Of a stretch of DNA of 64,000 bases, positions 34,150-43,540 are shown piece by piece. Position 1 is the first letter of the stretch. The number at the start of each line of letters is the position of its first letter. The notes under the pieces were generated by a model, which searched no databases, was not told the DNA's origin, and was given only the letters and a program-made list of their open reading frames with translations. A program made the position numbers and the translations under genes. Origin of the DNA: Marixanthomonas ophiurae (lineage in GTDB: Bacteria; Bacteroidota; Bacteroidia; Flavobacteriales; Flavobacteriaceae); contig NZ_QVID01000001.1 of NCBI RefSeq assembly GCF_003413745.1, positions 1,922,001 through 1,986,000 on the forward strand, given 5' to 3'.

Positions 34150-35082
34150 ATGCAAGACGGTATTTACGCTAAAATCACCACAGAAAAAGGAGAGATTTTA
34201 GGTCAACTAACGTATAAAAAAACACCGGGAACGGTAGGGAACTTTGTAGCTTTAGCTGAAGGTACATTGGAAAACGAAGCAAAAGAACAAGGAAAACCGT
34301 ATTATGACGGATTGAAGTTTCATCGGGTAATTCCAGATTTTATGGTGCAAGGAGGTGACCCTTCTGGTACAGGAGCTGGCGGACCTGGTTATAAATTTGA
34401 CGATGAGTTTCATCCAGATTTAAAACATAATAAACCAGGTGTATTTTCTATGGCCAATGCTGGTCCAGCTACTAACGGAAGCCAGTTTTTTATTACACAC
34501 GTAGAAACTCCTTGGTTGGATAATAAACACACCGTTTTTGGGTATGTAGCAGAAGGGCAAGATGTTGTTGATAGTATTGCACAAGGCGATACCATGCAAA
34601 ACGTAGAAATTGTTAGAGTAGGAGAAGAAGCTGAAAACTGGAATGCAGTAGAAGCCTTTAGACAGTTTACTGGGGCAGAAGCAGCCCGTGAAGAAAAGGC
34701 GAAGCAAGAGCAAGAATCGTTAGTAGAAGAAATTGCAGCTGGTTTTGACAAAACCGACAGCGGTCTTCGTTATAAAATGATTCAAAAAGGAGATGGGGCA
34801 AAAGCTGAAAAAGGAAAAACAGTTGCCGTACACTATAAAGGTATGTTTGCCGATGGTGGCGAGTTTGATAATTCTTATAAACGTGGAAATCCAATTGATT
34901 TTCCATTAGGAATGGGGAATGTTATCGCAGGTTGGGATGAAGGAATACAATTACTTCAAGTTGGAGACAAAGCCCGATTTGTTATTCCATCGCACTTAGC
35001 ATATGGAGCACAGGGAGCTGGAGGAGTTATACCACCAAACGCAACCTTGGTATTTGATGTAGAATTGATGGATGTAAAATAA
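34150..35082 (+). CDS. Cyclophilin-FKBP fusion peptidyl-prolyl isomerase
   Basis: The 310-residue protein joins a cyclophilin (residues about 1-170: [38 protein letters not shown]) to an FKBP domain (about 200-310: [45 protein letters not shown]) via a short Glu-rich linker. Both parts keep their active-site residues, so both can catalyse proline isomerisation. Dual immunophilins of this order are known in Bacteroidetes and some protozoa. There is no clear signal peptide, so it probably works in the cytoplasm. A bidirectional terminator follows. Confidence 0.95.
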   Translation: MQDGIYAKITTEKGEILGQLTYKKTPGTVGNFVALAEGTLENEAKEQGKPYYDGLKFHRVIPDFMVQGGDPSGTGAGGPGYKFDDEFHPDLKHNKPGVFSMANAGPATNGSQFFITHVETPWLDNKHTVFGYVAEGQDVVDSIAQGDTMQNVEIVRVGEEAENWNAVEAFRQFTGAEAAREEKAKQEQESLVEEIAAGFDKTDSGLRYKMIQKGDGAKAEKGKTVAVHYKGMFADGGEFDNSYKRGNPIDFPLGMGNVIAGWDEGIQLLQVGDKARFVIPSHLAYGAQGAGGVIPPNATLVFDVELMDVK

Positions 35083-35102
35083 ATATTATAGCAATATATA
35101 AT

Positions 35103-35134
35103 AAAAAAACGCTTCTATTTTAGGAGCGTTTTTT
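35103..35134. terminator. Bidirectional terminator between the PPIase and DUF1028 genes
   Basis: AAAAAACGCTTCT pairs with AGGAGCGTTTTTT (one wobble) around a five-base loop, with A and T tracts. Confidence 0.85.
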
Positions 35135-35150
35135 ATTGAATTGATTTCAA

Positions 35151-36140
35151 TTATTTTTTTGAAACCACTAATCTTTCAACTGAAATAGAAGTACCGTTTT
35201 CAAAAGTTTCTACAAAATAAATGCCATCAGTGTATTGTAACACATCAAAATACAATACATTTTGTGGTGATTTAATTTCTCTTTGTGTAACAATTTTACC
35301 ATTAACATCAGCTACAGTATAAGAAGTTATCATCGCTCCAGTGCTTTGCAGGGTTACAGTTTTATCTGCAGGGTTTGGAAATAAAGTTATGTTACTTTCT
35401 GTACTTTGAGGGTTGTTGGTGCTTAATGTGGCATCGTAGGCATCTTGTAAGGCATCAATAGGTTCAAAAACTTCGGAAGTTATCCAAACGTTGAGATCTA
35501 AAGAAAGGTTTCCGTAGCTACTATCGGTATCACTTGGATTTGCAACTCGTAAAAAAGCCGAAGCAGAACTAATACCAAAATCTAAACATCTAGAATCTGC
35601 TCCCGGGCGTTTTGCACCCTGCAGGGCAGCCATAAGTTTGTCGGCCAATGTTCCTTCGGTTTCAAGAAAAGCGGTCTCCATATCGGTCACCACTTCTTCA
35701 GAAATTAGAATATTTCCTTGTATGGAGTAATTTGGTCCCGTAATGTGAAGAAATTCTTCAAAACAGTCTTCGCCAGTAAAAGCCGCACTTCTTGGGTTGT
35801 TGTTATTTAAATCTACCACTCCATATTGCCGCTGTGAAGGGTTTCCTTGCGCATCATTTGCAATAAGCCAATCAATAATTTCTTGAGGCGAATCCCCAGC
35901 TTCCATGCGAATACGAGCATTATTTTGGTTGGCTGGTAAATAAAAAGATTGCGTGTGGATAGCTCCAACTCCCAAAACGATATCACTAATGGCAAGTGCG
36001 CCATCTTCAGCTGAGATACAAGTTGCTCCGGCACTACCAATTTCACCTGTATTTGGGTCTACGGCTACTATAGAAAAGGTATGTTGCGAAAAAACAGAAA
36101 TAGATACAAAGAACATAAATAGGAAATAGAGATGCTTCAT
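35151..36140 (-). CDS. DUF1028 protein with a C-terminal T9SS sorting domain
   Basis: The 329-residue protein has a signal peptide (ending VFSQ, about residue 19) and a mature start HTFSIVAVDPNTGEIGSAGATC, the hallmark N-terminal segment of DUF1028, an Ntn-hydrolase-like fold. A PGADSRC motif in the middle and a GVGAIHTQS segment are conserved too. The last about 80 residues, from NITLFPNPADKTVTLQ, are a type A sorting domain for T9SS export. Catalytic activity of DUF1028 is not established. A near-consensus -7 element is at 36183-36190 on the minus strand. Confidence 0.9.
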   Translation of the reverse strand: MKHLYFLFMFFVSISVFSQHTFSIVAVDPNTGEIGSAGATCISAEDGALAISDIVLGVGAIHTQSFYLPANQNNARIRMEAGDSPQEIIDWLIANDAQGNPSQRQYGVVDLNNNNPRSAAFTGEDCFEEFLHITGPNYSIQGNILISEEVVTDMETAFLETEGTLADKLMAALQGAKRPGADSRCLDFGISSASAFLRVANPSDTDSSYGNLSLDLNVWITSEVFEPIDALQDAYDATLSTNNPQSTESNITLFPNPADKTVTLQSTGAMITSYTVADVNGKIVTQREIKSPQNVLYFDVLQYTDGIYFVETFENGTSISVERLVVSKK

Positions 36141-36182
36141 AATAAAAGGTTTGTTTTAGTAATAATATATAAGTACTTAGTT

Positions 36183-36190
36183 TAAAGATA
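36183..36190 (-). promoter_or_regulatory. Probable -7 element of the DUF1028 gene
   Basis: Minus-strand TATCTTTA, one mismatch from TAnnTTTG, about 45 bases ahead of the start codon. Confidence 0.4.
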
Positions 36191-36748
36191 CTATTTCTTC
36201 CACTTAATATTACAACCCATACTTGGTTTTTGGTCTTTTCGTTGTGGGTTGTTGTTTAGTACATTATCTAGTGCTTCTCGAAGATCGCGACCATTTACCG
36301 GAATGCCATTACCGGGGCGCGAATTATCAAGCTGTCCTCGGTAAATGAGTTTCAAATTATCATCAAATACATAAAAATCTGGCGTACAGGCAGCATCATA
36401 TGCTTTAGCAACTTCCTGCGTTTCATCATATAGATAGGGAAAAGGGTAGTTATGTTTTCGAGCAGTTTTCCACATTTCTTTTGGCGAATCTTGTGGATAG
36501 TTCTCCACATCATTACTGCTTATAGCCACAAATCCAAAACCAGTTACACGATAGTCATTGGATAGCCGAACAATTTCTTCATTTACATGCTTAACAAAAG
36601 GGCAGTGGTTACAGATAAACATAATCACCGTACCTTTTTCACCTTGAATTTGTTGTAACGTAACAGGGTTCATAGTAACGGTGTCCAATAGTGTAAAATC
36701 AGATGCTTTTGTGCCCAGAGGCATCATGTTAGAAGGTGTAAGAGACAT
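36191..36748 (-). CDS. Thioredoxin-fold peroxiredoxin-like protein
   Basis: The 185-residue protein has no clear signal peptide. The AhpC/TSA-type fold starts with GTKASDFTLLDT, and a CxxC motif stands in MFICNHCPFVKHV (about residues 45-48). The Pro-cis loop region CTPDFYVFD and a Tyr/Arg-rich C-terminal segment follow. The family (thioredoxin-like, redoxin group) is widespread in Bacteroidota and likely reduces disulphides or peroxides. It is next to, but separately transcribed from, the DUF1028 gene (50-base gap with a -7 element in it). Confidence 0.85.
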   Translation of the reverse strand: MSLTPSNMMPLGTKASDFTLLDTVTMNPVTLQQIQGEKGTVIMFICNHCPFVKHVNEEIVRLSNDYRVTGFGFVAISSNDVENYPQDSPKEMWKTARKHNYPFPYLYDETQEVAKAYDAACTPDFYVFDDNLKLIYRGQLDNSRPGNGIPVNGRDLREALDNVLNNNPQRKDQKPSMGCNIKWKK

Positions 36749-36818
36749 AACTTTTTCTTTTCTAAATTAGTGCGATTATTTTTACTAAAGTTACAATTAT
36801 TAAACATTTTATAAAGTT

Positions 36819-36849
36819 TTGCTAGTGTCTTTTAATGACTGTAACTTTA
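36819..36849 (+). promoter_or_regulatory. Promoter for the 36866-37505 gene pair
   Basis: TTG at 36819-36821, a 20-base spacer, TAACTTTA at 36842-36849, one mismatch to TAnnTTTG. Confidence 0.55.
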
Positions 36850-36865
36850 TACAAAAGCAAAAAAC

Positions 36866-37177
36866 ATGGAAAATTCGTATAGCTCACTTTCAGTAGCAAT
36901 TGAAGATTTACAAGATAAAGGATACTCTGAAGACTTTAATTTAGTTGAAGAAGGCATTAAGTCTAAATCTCTTAAAAGAGAATGGAAGGCTGGTGAACTC
37001 GATGTTGTTAAGTTTTATCGATTTGAAGGAATGACAGATCCTGGTGATAATTCAATTTTGTACGTTATCGAGACACATGATAATACAAAAGGGTTATTAG
37101 TTGATAATTACAGCGCAAAAGGCGACTATATTTCACCAGAAATGGTAAAAAAACTCAATATTACCCATGAAGAATAA
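36866..37177 (+). CDS. Small conserved protein of unknown function
   Basis: The 103-residue cytoplasmic protein has the pattern SSLSVAIEDLQDKGYSEDFNL, DVVKFYRFEGMTDPGDNSILYVIE and a C-terminal KGLLVDNYSA. Relatives are common in Flavobacteriia and are often labelled phosphoribosylpyrophosphate synthetase in databases, but no PRPP-binding motif is visible and it is far too short, so I treat the label as an error. It is followed by a tRNA-binding-type protein whose ATG lies 11 bases before its stop codon, so the pair is cotranscribed. Confidence 0.75.
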   Translation: MENSYSSLSVAIEDLQDKGYSEDFNLVEEGIKSKSLKREWKAGELDVVKFYRFEGMTDPGDNSILYVIETHDNTKGLLVDNYSAKGDYISPEMVKKLNITHEE

Positions 37178-37505
37178 ATTATCGTGGAGCGACTTTGAAA
37201 AAGTTGACATGCGGGTAGGAACGGTACTTAAAGTAGAGAACTTTCCAGAAGCGCATAATCCATCTTATAAACTTCAAATTGATTTTGGTGAAGAAATAGG
37301 TGTTTTAAAAACGTCTGCACAAGTAACTACTTTATACGCCAAAGATGATATAGAGGGCAAGCAGGTAATTGCCGTAGTCAATTTTCCTAAGAAACAAATA
37401 GCCAATTTTATGAGCGAATGCCTAATAATTGGAGCGGTTGATGGAAACGACGTGACGCTTTTAGAGCCAAATAGAACAGTTAAAAACGGGTTGCGAATTT
37501 CGTAA
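37167..37505 (+). CDS. csaA: CsaA-like tRNA-binding (OB-fold) protein
   Basis: The 112-residue protein is a single EMAP II/tRNA-binding OB-fold: FEKVDMRVGTVLKVENFPEAHNPSYKLQIDFGE, LKTSAQVTTLY, and the C-terminal MSECLIIGAVDGNDVTLLEPN. CsaA proteins act as tRNA-binding or secretion-related chaperones. The start codon is inside the upstream gene (11-base overlap), implying translational coupling. Eight bases separate its stop from the convergent SulP gene, with no hairpin between them. Confidence 0.9.
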   Translation: MKNKLSWSDFEKVDMRVGTVLKVENFPEAHNPSYKLQIDFGEEIGVLKTSAQVTTLYAKDDIEGKQVIAVVNFPKKQIANFMSECLIIGAVDGNDVTLLEPNRTVKNGLRIS

Positions 37506-37513
37506 ACCGTTTT

Positions 37514-39130
37514 TTATATTTCGCTATCCATCACATCGGTTACCACATAGTACCGTGGATCATCAACATTATCCTCAATAATAGTTTCAAACTCAGGATT
37601 TCGCTTGATTAAAAGAGCCTTACAGTCTCTGCTCAGGTGTTTAAACTTAATTTGTTTGCCTTGTGCTACATACTTATTGGCAAGGTTCCGTAATGCTTCT
37701 ACACCACTATGATCACTTACTTTAGACTCTATAAAATCGATTTCAATTTTCTCTGGGTCGTTTTTAACATCAAATTTTGCATTGAAAGCTGTTGTGGAGC
37801 CAAAGAATAAAGGACCCCAGATTTCATATACTTTCGTGCCGTCTTCCTTAAAGCGTTTCCGCGCTCTAATTTTAGTGGCATTTTTCCATGCAAATACTAA
37901 AGCGCTCATGATTACACCTGCTATTACGGCAATAGCAAGGTCTTGCCAAACAGTAATGGCTGAAACGGCTATCAAAACGATAGCATCACTTAATGGGATT
38001 TTATTCAAAATACGGAAGCTACTCCAAGCAAAGGTTCCGATAACCACCATAAACATAACGCCAACTAAAGCAGCAATAGGAATTTGCTCTATTAAAGGTG
38101 CACCAAATAATACGAAACATAATAATGCTATTGCGGCTACTGTACCTGATAAACGTCCTCTACCACCAGAGTTAACGTTAATAATAGATTGGCCAATCAT
38201 TGCACATCCACCCATTCCGCCGAACAGGCCGTTTAATATATTGGCACCCCCTTGCGCCACACATTCCCGATTTCCACTTCCACGGGTTTCGGTCATTTCA
38301 TCTACGAGGTTTAACGTCATTAGCGATTCGATAAGACCTACTGCAGCTAATATAACAGCGGTGGAAATAATAAGTCCCCAATGTCCTTGTAAGGTGTCAA
38401 AAACACCGAATATTTGAGCTTGAAAAGTAGGTAGTCCACCTTCTAACCCCGTACCACCACCATCACGTATAAATGATCCAACAGTACTAGCGTCTATATT
38501 TCCAAAAATGGTAACACAAGCCACTACAACAATAGCAGTAAGGGCGGCAGGTATTTTCTTTGTAAGTTTTGGAAGCCCAAACATAATAGCCATTGTTAAA
38601 AATACAAGGCCTAACATAACAAATAAGTCAATACCAGTCATCCAAGTTGGAGCACCCGATGAGCTTTCTTTAAAAAAGCCTAATTGCGATAAAAAGATTA
38701 CAATAGCCAAACCATTAACAAACCCCATCATAACAGGGTGTGGTATTAATCGAACAAATTTTCCTAGCTTGAATACCCCTGCTAATATTTGTATACCGCC
38801 CATGATAAGAAGGGTGATAAAAAGCCATTGTAGTCCTAAGTTATCAATAGGAGCAGCTAAGGTGCTCCCCACTTCATTTCCTTTTTGTATCAAATGGACC
38901 ATCACGATTGCTGTTGCGCCAGTTGCACCAGAAATCATTCCTGGACGACCTCCAAAAAGTGCGGTAACAATACCCATCATAAAGGCTCCGTATAGTCCGA
39001 TTAATGGATCTATCCCTGCTACAAAAGCAAAAGCAACAGCTTCAGGGACTAATGCTAATGCTACGGTTAATCCCGAAAGAATATCATTCTTAGGGTTCTG
39101 TGTAAAATTTTTGATGGTTTTCTGTATCAT
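37514..39130 (-). CDS. SulP-family anion transporter with STAS domain
   Basis: The 538-residue inner-membrane protein has 10-14 helices; recognisable SulP pieces are LSGLTVALALVPEAVAFAFVAGIDPLIGLYGAF, GATGATAIVMV, PHPVMMGFVNGLAIVIFL and RGSGNRECVAQGGANILNGLFGGMGG. A C-terminal STAS domain (about residues 430-538) is short but present. SulP transporters carry sulfate, bicarbonate or other anions. This shape, with the GNREC...GLFGGMGG segment, fits the bacterial group sometimes linked to bicarbonate or sulfate. The substrate cannot be read from the sequence. Confidence 0.92.
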   Translation of the reverse strand: MIQKTIKNFTQNPKNDILSGLTVALALVPEAVAFAFVAGIDPLIGLYGAFMMGIVTALFGGRPGMISGATGATAIVMVHLIQKGNEVGSTLAAPIDNLGLQWLFITLLIMGGIQILAGVFKLGKFVRLIPHPVMMGFVNGLAIVIFLSQLGFFKESSSGAPTWMTGIDLFVMLGLVFLTMAIMFGLPKLTKKIPAALTAIVVVACVTIFGNIDASTVGSFIRDGGGTGLEGGLPTFQAQIFGVFDTLQGHWGLIISTAVILAAVGLIESLMTLNLVDEMTETRGSGNRECVAQGGANILNGLFGGMGGCAMIGQSIINVNSGGRGRLSGTVAAIALLCFVLFGAPLIEQIPIAALVGVMFMVVIGTFAWSSFRILNKIPLSDAIVLIAVSAITVWQDLAIAVIAGVIMSALVFAWKNATKIRARKRFKEDGTKVYEIWGPLFFGSTTAFNAKFDVKNDPEKIEIDFIESKVSDHSGVEALRNLANKYVAQGKQIKFKHLSRDCKALLIKRNPEFETIIEDNVDDPRYYVVTDVMDSEI

Positions 39131-39151
39131 TTTCTTCGCTTAAAAAGTCGG

Positions 39152-39159
39152 CAAAGATA
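39152..39159 (-). promoter_or_regulatory. -7 promoter element of the SulP gene
   Basis: On the minus strand TATCTTTG, an exact TAnnTTTG match, 21 bases before the start codon. Confidence 0.6.
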
Positions 39160-39249
39160 CACGATTATTCGAGAGTTAGAAAGTAAAAAAGATACTTCAA
39201 TTTTAATAAGTTATAAAATTTTACTTAAACGAAAAGATAAAAATTAATT

Positions 39250-41355
39250 TTAAGAGATGTAATTCCAGATATTTTTAAACTTTACCAATTGCGAATAGGT
39301 GTGTTTAATAGGTTTGTTTTCTTCGGAAGCTAAAGCAGGGTCAGTTTTGAGAGTTTGCATAGCATAACTTCTTGCTATTTTTAAAATAGCCGAATCTTTC
39401 ACAATATCAGCAATGCGAAGGTTGAGCACGCCACTTTGTTGGGTGCCCATAATATCACCCGGACCGCGTAGTTTTAAATCCACCTCGCTAATTTCAAAGC
39501 CATCATTTGTTTGAGTCATTGTCTGCAAGCGAGTTTTAGCATCACTGCTCAATTTATGGCTCGTCATTAAAATACAGTAACTTTGTTCAGCGCCACGACC
39601 TACACGACCTCTTAATTGGTGTAATTGAGATAACCCGAACCGCTCGGCACTTTCAATAACCATAACCGAAGCATTTGGAACATTTACGCCAACTTCAATT
39701 ACGGTTGTGGCAACCATTATTTGAGTTTCGCCACGAACAAACCGGTTCATTTCAAAATCTTTATCGGCGGGTTTCATTTGTCCATGGACAATAGAAATTT
39801 GATAGTTGGGTTGCGGAAATTCTCGAACGATACTTTCATACCCATCCATCAAATCTTTATAGTCTAAGGCTTCACTTTCTTGAATTAATGGATAGACAAT
39901 ATAGACCTGTCTGCCTTTTGAAATTTCATCTTTTAAAAACCGAAAAACCTTCAGTCTATTCGAGTCAAAACGATGGACGGTTTTGATGCCTTTTCTACCC
40001 GGTGGAAGTTCATCAATTACGCTAATATCGAGGTCGCCATAAACGCTCATGGCGAGGGTGCGTGGAATAGGGGTGGCGGTCATAACAAGTACGTGTGGCG
40101 GGTACTCATTTTTGTGCCATAATTTGCTTCGCTGCGCTACTCCAAAACGGTGTTGTTCGTCTATTATGGCAAGCCCTAAATTCTGAAATTTAACCTTGTC
40201 TTCCAGTAGCGCATGGGTGCCAATTAGGATGTTTATTTCGCCATTTTCGAGTTTTTTATGGATTTCTCTTCTTTTTGAAGTTTTAGTTGAACCTGTAAGT
40301 ATTTCTATACTGGTGTTCAGTTTGTTACATAATTCTAATAAACCGTTGTAGTGCTGGACTGACAAAATTTCAGTAGGGGCCATTAAGCACGCTTGAAAAC
40401 CGTTATCAATGGCTATTAACATTGACATGAGCGCTACAATGGTCTTCCCACTTCCCACATCTCCCTGTAAAAGTCGATTCATTTGTGCATTGCTGCCCAA
40501 ATCGTTCCTAATTTCTTTGATAACTCGCTTCTGTGCATTCGTTAATTCGAAGGGTAAATGGTGGTTGTAAAAGGTGTTAAAATTCTCCCCTATTTCTTCA
40601 AAAGGATAGCCTTTAATTTTGCTTTTATGTTGTAGATTTTTCCGAAGTAATTGAAGTTGAATATAAAATAATTCTTCAAATTTTAATCGGTATTGAGACC
40701 GTGCTAAAAGCTCTGGACTTTGTGGAAAATGTATGTTTAAAAGTGCAGTACTTTTTGAGACTAATTTTAACGAATCGAGAATGGTTTTTGAAAGCGTTTC
40801 AGAAAAATTTCCTTTTAGTTCTGTGAATAATTGTTGCAACAATCCGATGATCACTTTATTGGTAATTCCGCTTTTTGAAAGTTTTTCGGTGGAAGGATAA
40901 ATGGGTTGCATAGCAGAGCGAACACCTTCTTTATGTTTTGAAACTAATTCCATTTCTGGATGCGGCATGGAGAACGTACCGTTATACCAATTCGTTTTTC
41001 CGAAAACTACATACGGCACATTGATTTTTACATTTTCCCGAATCCACTTATGTCCCCGAAACCAAACCAATTCCATTTTTGAAGTACCATCAGTAAAGGT
41101 TGCTACTAATCGTTTTCCTCGCTTTTGTTCAACGGTTTTTAAATGAATTACTTTCCCTACAATTTGCACTTCAGCACTATTGCGTTGCAATTCGGTGATT
41201 TTATAATATTTGGTGCGGTCCAAATAGCGATTGGGAAAGAGGTTTAAGAGATCTTGAAAGGTGTGAATACCCAATTCTTTTTTGAGCAAATCGGCTCGGT
41301 TAGGTCCTACGCCTTTTAAATAATTGATTGGAGTTTGTAGAAAGCCGCCGTTCAT
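39250..41355 (-). CDS. recG: ATP-dependent DNA helicase RecG
   Basis: From ATG 41355 the protein is 701 residues, the usual RecG length; an in-frame start at 41370 adds five. An N-terminal wedge (OB) domain, from TPINYLKGVGPNRADLLKKELGI, precedes the helicase core: Walker A in GDVGSGKTIVAL, DEQHRFGVAQR (RecG-specific motif II), TATPIPRTLAM (motif III) and motifs IV-VI (IVATTVIEVGVNVPN, GRVGRGAEQSYC). RecG regresses stalled replication forks and processes recombination intermediates. The start of the M1 peptidase reading frame on the other strand overlaps its 5' end, but its chosen ATG is upstream by 95 bases. Confidence 0.96.
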   Translation of the reverse strand: MNGGFLQTPINYLKGVGPNRADLLKKELGIHTFQDLLNLFPNRYLDRTKYYKITELQRNSAEVQIVGKVIHLKTVEQKRGKRLVATFTDGTSKMELVWFRGHKWIRENVKINVPYVVFGKTNWYNGTFSMPHPEMELVSKHKEGVRSAMQPIYPSTEKLSKSGITNKVIIGLLQQLFTELKGNFSETLSKTILDSLKLVSKSTALLNIHFPQSPELLARSQYRLKFEELFYIQLQLLRKNLQHKSKIKGYPFEEIGENFNTFYNHHLPFELTNAQKRVIKEIRNDLGSNAQMNRLLQGDVGSGKTIVALMSMLIAIDNGFQACLMAPTEILSVQHYNGLLELCNKLNTSIEILTGSTKTSKRREIHKKLENGEINILIGTHALLEDKVKFQNLGLAIIDEQHRFGVAQRSKLWHKNEYPPHVLVMTATPIPRTLAMSVYGDLDISVIDELPPGRKGIKTVHRFDSNRLKVFRFLKDEISKGRQVYIVYPLIQESEALDYKDLMDGYESIVREFPQPNYQISIVHGQMKPADKDFEMNRFVRGETQIMVATTVIEVGVNVPNASVMVIESAERFGLSQLHQLRGRVGRGAEQSYCILMTSHKLSSDAKTRLQTMTQTNDGFEISEVDLKLRGPGDIMGTQQSGVLNLRIADIVKDSAILKIARSYAMQTLKTDPALASEENKPIKHTYSQLVKFKNIWNYIS

Positions 41356-41449
41356 ATCACGAAAATACAATATTCCTGTTAAGAGCGGAATTACAGACAG
41401 ATTTTTTAAAGTTATTTGGTTAATTTGTGAGCCTATTGAAATGTTACTT

Positions 41450-43507
41450 ATGAATAAATTTTGTACTTGTTTACTGGTCTTACTTAGTTTTTTCGGAAAT
41501 GCGCAACAAACAGAACTAGTTGATTTTTTATCGGTTACTGCTGAAATTATTCCAAATGCTTCTGAAGAAAGCGTAAAAGGAACGGTTTCATATCAGTTTA
41601 AAATACTTCAGAAAACAGATTCGGTGTATTTAGATGCGATTAATATGCAGGTAGAGGAATCAAAATCAAATCGAGTTTCAATTTCTTCCGAAGAAAAAAA
41701 GATATGGCTCATTGGAAATTTCAGAAAAGATAAAAATTACGAGGTTACATTCTCATACACGGCAACCCCAAAGCAAACGCTGTATTTTCCTGGTAACCAA
41801 ATTTGGACGCAAGGGCAAGGTAAATACACGTCACATTGGTTGCCCAGCATAGATGATATGAACGATAAGTTGGAATTTGATCTAACGATTGCGGCGTCAA
41901 ACAATAAAACAGTACTGGCAAACGGCAAACTTGTAGAAAAAAAGCAAAAAGACAGTTTACAGTATTGGCAATTTGATATGCAACATCCTATGGCGAGTTA
42001 TTTGGTAGCTTTTGCCATTGGTGATTTTGATAAAAAAGAAATTACGTCACAATCCGGTATTCCTATTGAATTGTATTATAAACCGGAAGACGCCAATAAA
42101 GTAGAGCCTACCTATCGTTACACGAAACAGATTTTCGATTTTTTAGAGTCTGAAATTGGCGTGCCGTATCCGTGGCAAAATTACAAGCAAGTTCCCGTTC
42201 GGGATTTTCTGTATGCTGGGATGGAAAATACCACAGCGACTATTTTTTCGGAAGCTTTTGTAGTAGATTCCATTGGATTTGCAGATCGAAATTATGTAAA
42301 TGTGAATGCACACGAGTTGGCACATCAATGGTTTGGCGATTTAGTTACTGAAGCTAGCGGAACGCATCATTGGTTACAAGAAGGGTTTGCTACGTATTTT
42401 GCGCAATTGGCAGAACGGGAAGTGTTTGACGATGATTATTACTACTGGAAACTGTATAATTCTGCCGAGCAATTGAAAGAGATGAGTGATTCAGGGAAAG
42501 GAGAAATGTTGTTAAATCCGAAGGCAAGTTCGTTGACCTTTTACGAAAAAGGGGCGTGGGCGTTGACGCTTTTAAGACAGAAAATAGGGGATGAGGCTTT
42601 TAAAACTGCTATAAAAAATTATTTAGAAACGTATCAGTTCAACAATGTTACGACGGATGATTTTTTAGCGGAAGTAAAAAAAGTCACCGATGGTGATATT
42701 TCAGAATGGGAAGCAGATTGGTTGCAACAAAGTGCTTTTAAAGCAGAACAAGCACTGGGTTATTTATCGCAATCGAGTTTTATGAAATCATATTTTGAAA
42801 TTTCAGCATTGCGAAATACTCCATTCAGTGAAAAGAAAAACGACTTATCTTTTGCATTGACGGCGCCAAACGATTTTATTGGTCAGGAGGCTGTTTACCA
42901 ACTTTCAGGAGAGCCCATAGCACAAACGCTGCCTTTATATAGAAAAGCGCTTACAAGCGATAATTTATATGTTAGACAAGCCGTGGCGAATACGTTGGCC
43001 ACCATTCCGAAGGAATTGCAAACAGACTATGAATCATTATTAAATGATAAATCGTACGTCACGCAAGAAGCCGCTTTGTATAATCTTTGGATCAACTTTC
43101 CGAAGAAAAAAGGAGAGTATCTCAATGAAATGAAAGGGGTTGAAGGGTTTCAGAATAAAAATATACGTCAGTTATGGTTGGTTTTGGCCATGGTTACGGA
43201 AGGCTATGAAATCGAAAATAAGCAACAATTTGCTTCAGAATTAATTAATTATACGTCAAACGAGTATAGTTTTGAAGTTAGGCAAAAAGCATTGGAGTAT
43301 TGTAGCGAGCTTCAGATTTATACAGAAGAAGTGTTTAAAAACCTTGTAAACGCTTCAGTACACCCTAATTGGAGGTTTAAAAAACTTGCTAGAACAATGT
43401 TGGATACTATTCTGCAAAATTCAGAGTATAAAGAACAGGCAAAAAAGTTGCTGCCGGTTCTTTCAAAAAAAGAACGAGAATTTTTAAGAGGGAAACTTTC
43501 AGAATAG
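41450..43507 (+). CDS. M1-family metallopeptidase (aminopeptidase N-like), secreted
   Basis: The start at 41450 (alternative ATG at 41441) gives 685 residues with a signal peptide ending GNAQ. The tricorn/aminopeptidase N order is complete: N-terminal beta-sandwich with exopeptidase motif GMENTTATIF, zinc site HELAHQWFGD plus the downstream Glu in WLQEGFATYF, then helical C-terminal repeats. It removes N-terminal amino acids from peptides in the periplasm. It is transcribed divergently from recG. An in-frame longer start upstream exists but lacks a signal peptide at its N-terminus, so it is less likely. Confidence 0.92.
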   Translation: MNKFCTCLLVLLSFFGNAQQTELVDFLSVTAEIIPNASEESVKGTVSYQFKILQKTDSVYLDAINMQVEESKSNRVSISSEEKKIWLIGNFRKDKNYEVTFSYTATPKQTLYFPGNQIWTQGQGKYTSHWLPSIDDMNDKLEFDLTIAASNNKTVLANGKLVEKKQKDSLQYWQFDMQHPMASYLVAFAIGDFDKKEITSQSGIPIELYYKPEDANKVEPTYRYTKQIFDFLESEIGVPYPWQNYKQVPVRDFLYAGMENTTATIFSEAFVVDSIGFADRNYVNVNAHELAHQWFGDLVTEASGTHHWLQEGFATYFAQLAEREVFDDDYYYWKLYNSAEQLKEMSDSGKGEMLLNPKASSLTFYEKGAWALTLLRQKIGDEAFKTAIKNYLETYQFNNVTTDDFLAEVKKVTDGDISEWEADWLQQSAFKAEQALGYLSQSSFMKSYFEISALRNTPFSEKKNDLSFALTAPNDFIGQEAVYQLSGEPIAQTLPLYRKALTSDNLYVRQAVANTLATIPKELQTDYESLLNDKSYVTQEAALYNLWINFPKKKGEYLNEMKGVEGFQNKNIRQLWLVLAMVTEGYEIENKQQFASELINYTSNEYSFEVRQKALEYCSELQIYTEEVFKNLVNASVHPNWRFKKLARTMLDTILQNSEYKEQAKKLLPVLSKKEREFLRGKLSE

Positions 43508-43540
43508 AAAGCAATTGTTACTTTTATGTAAATCAAATTT

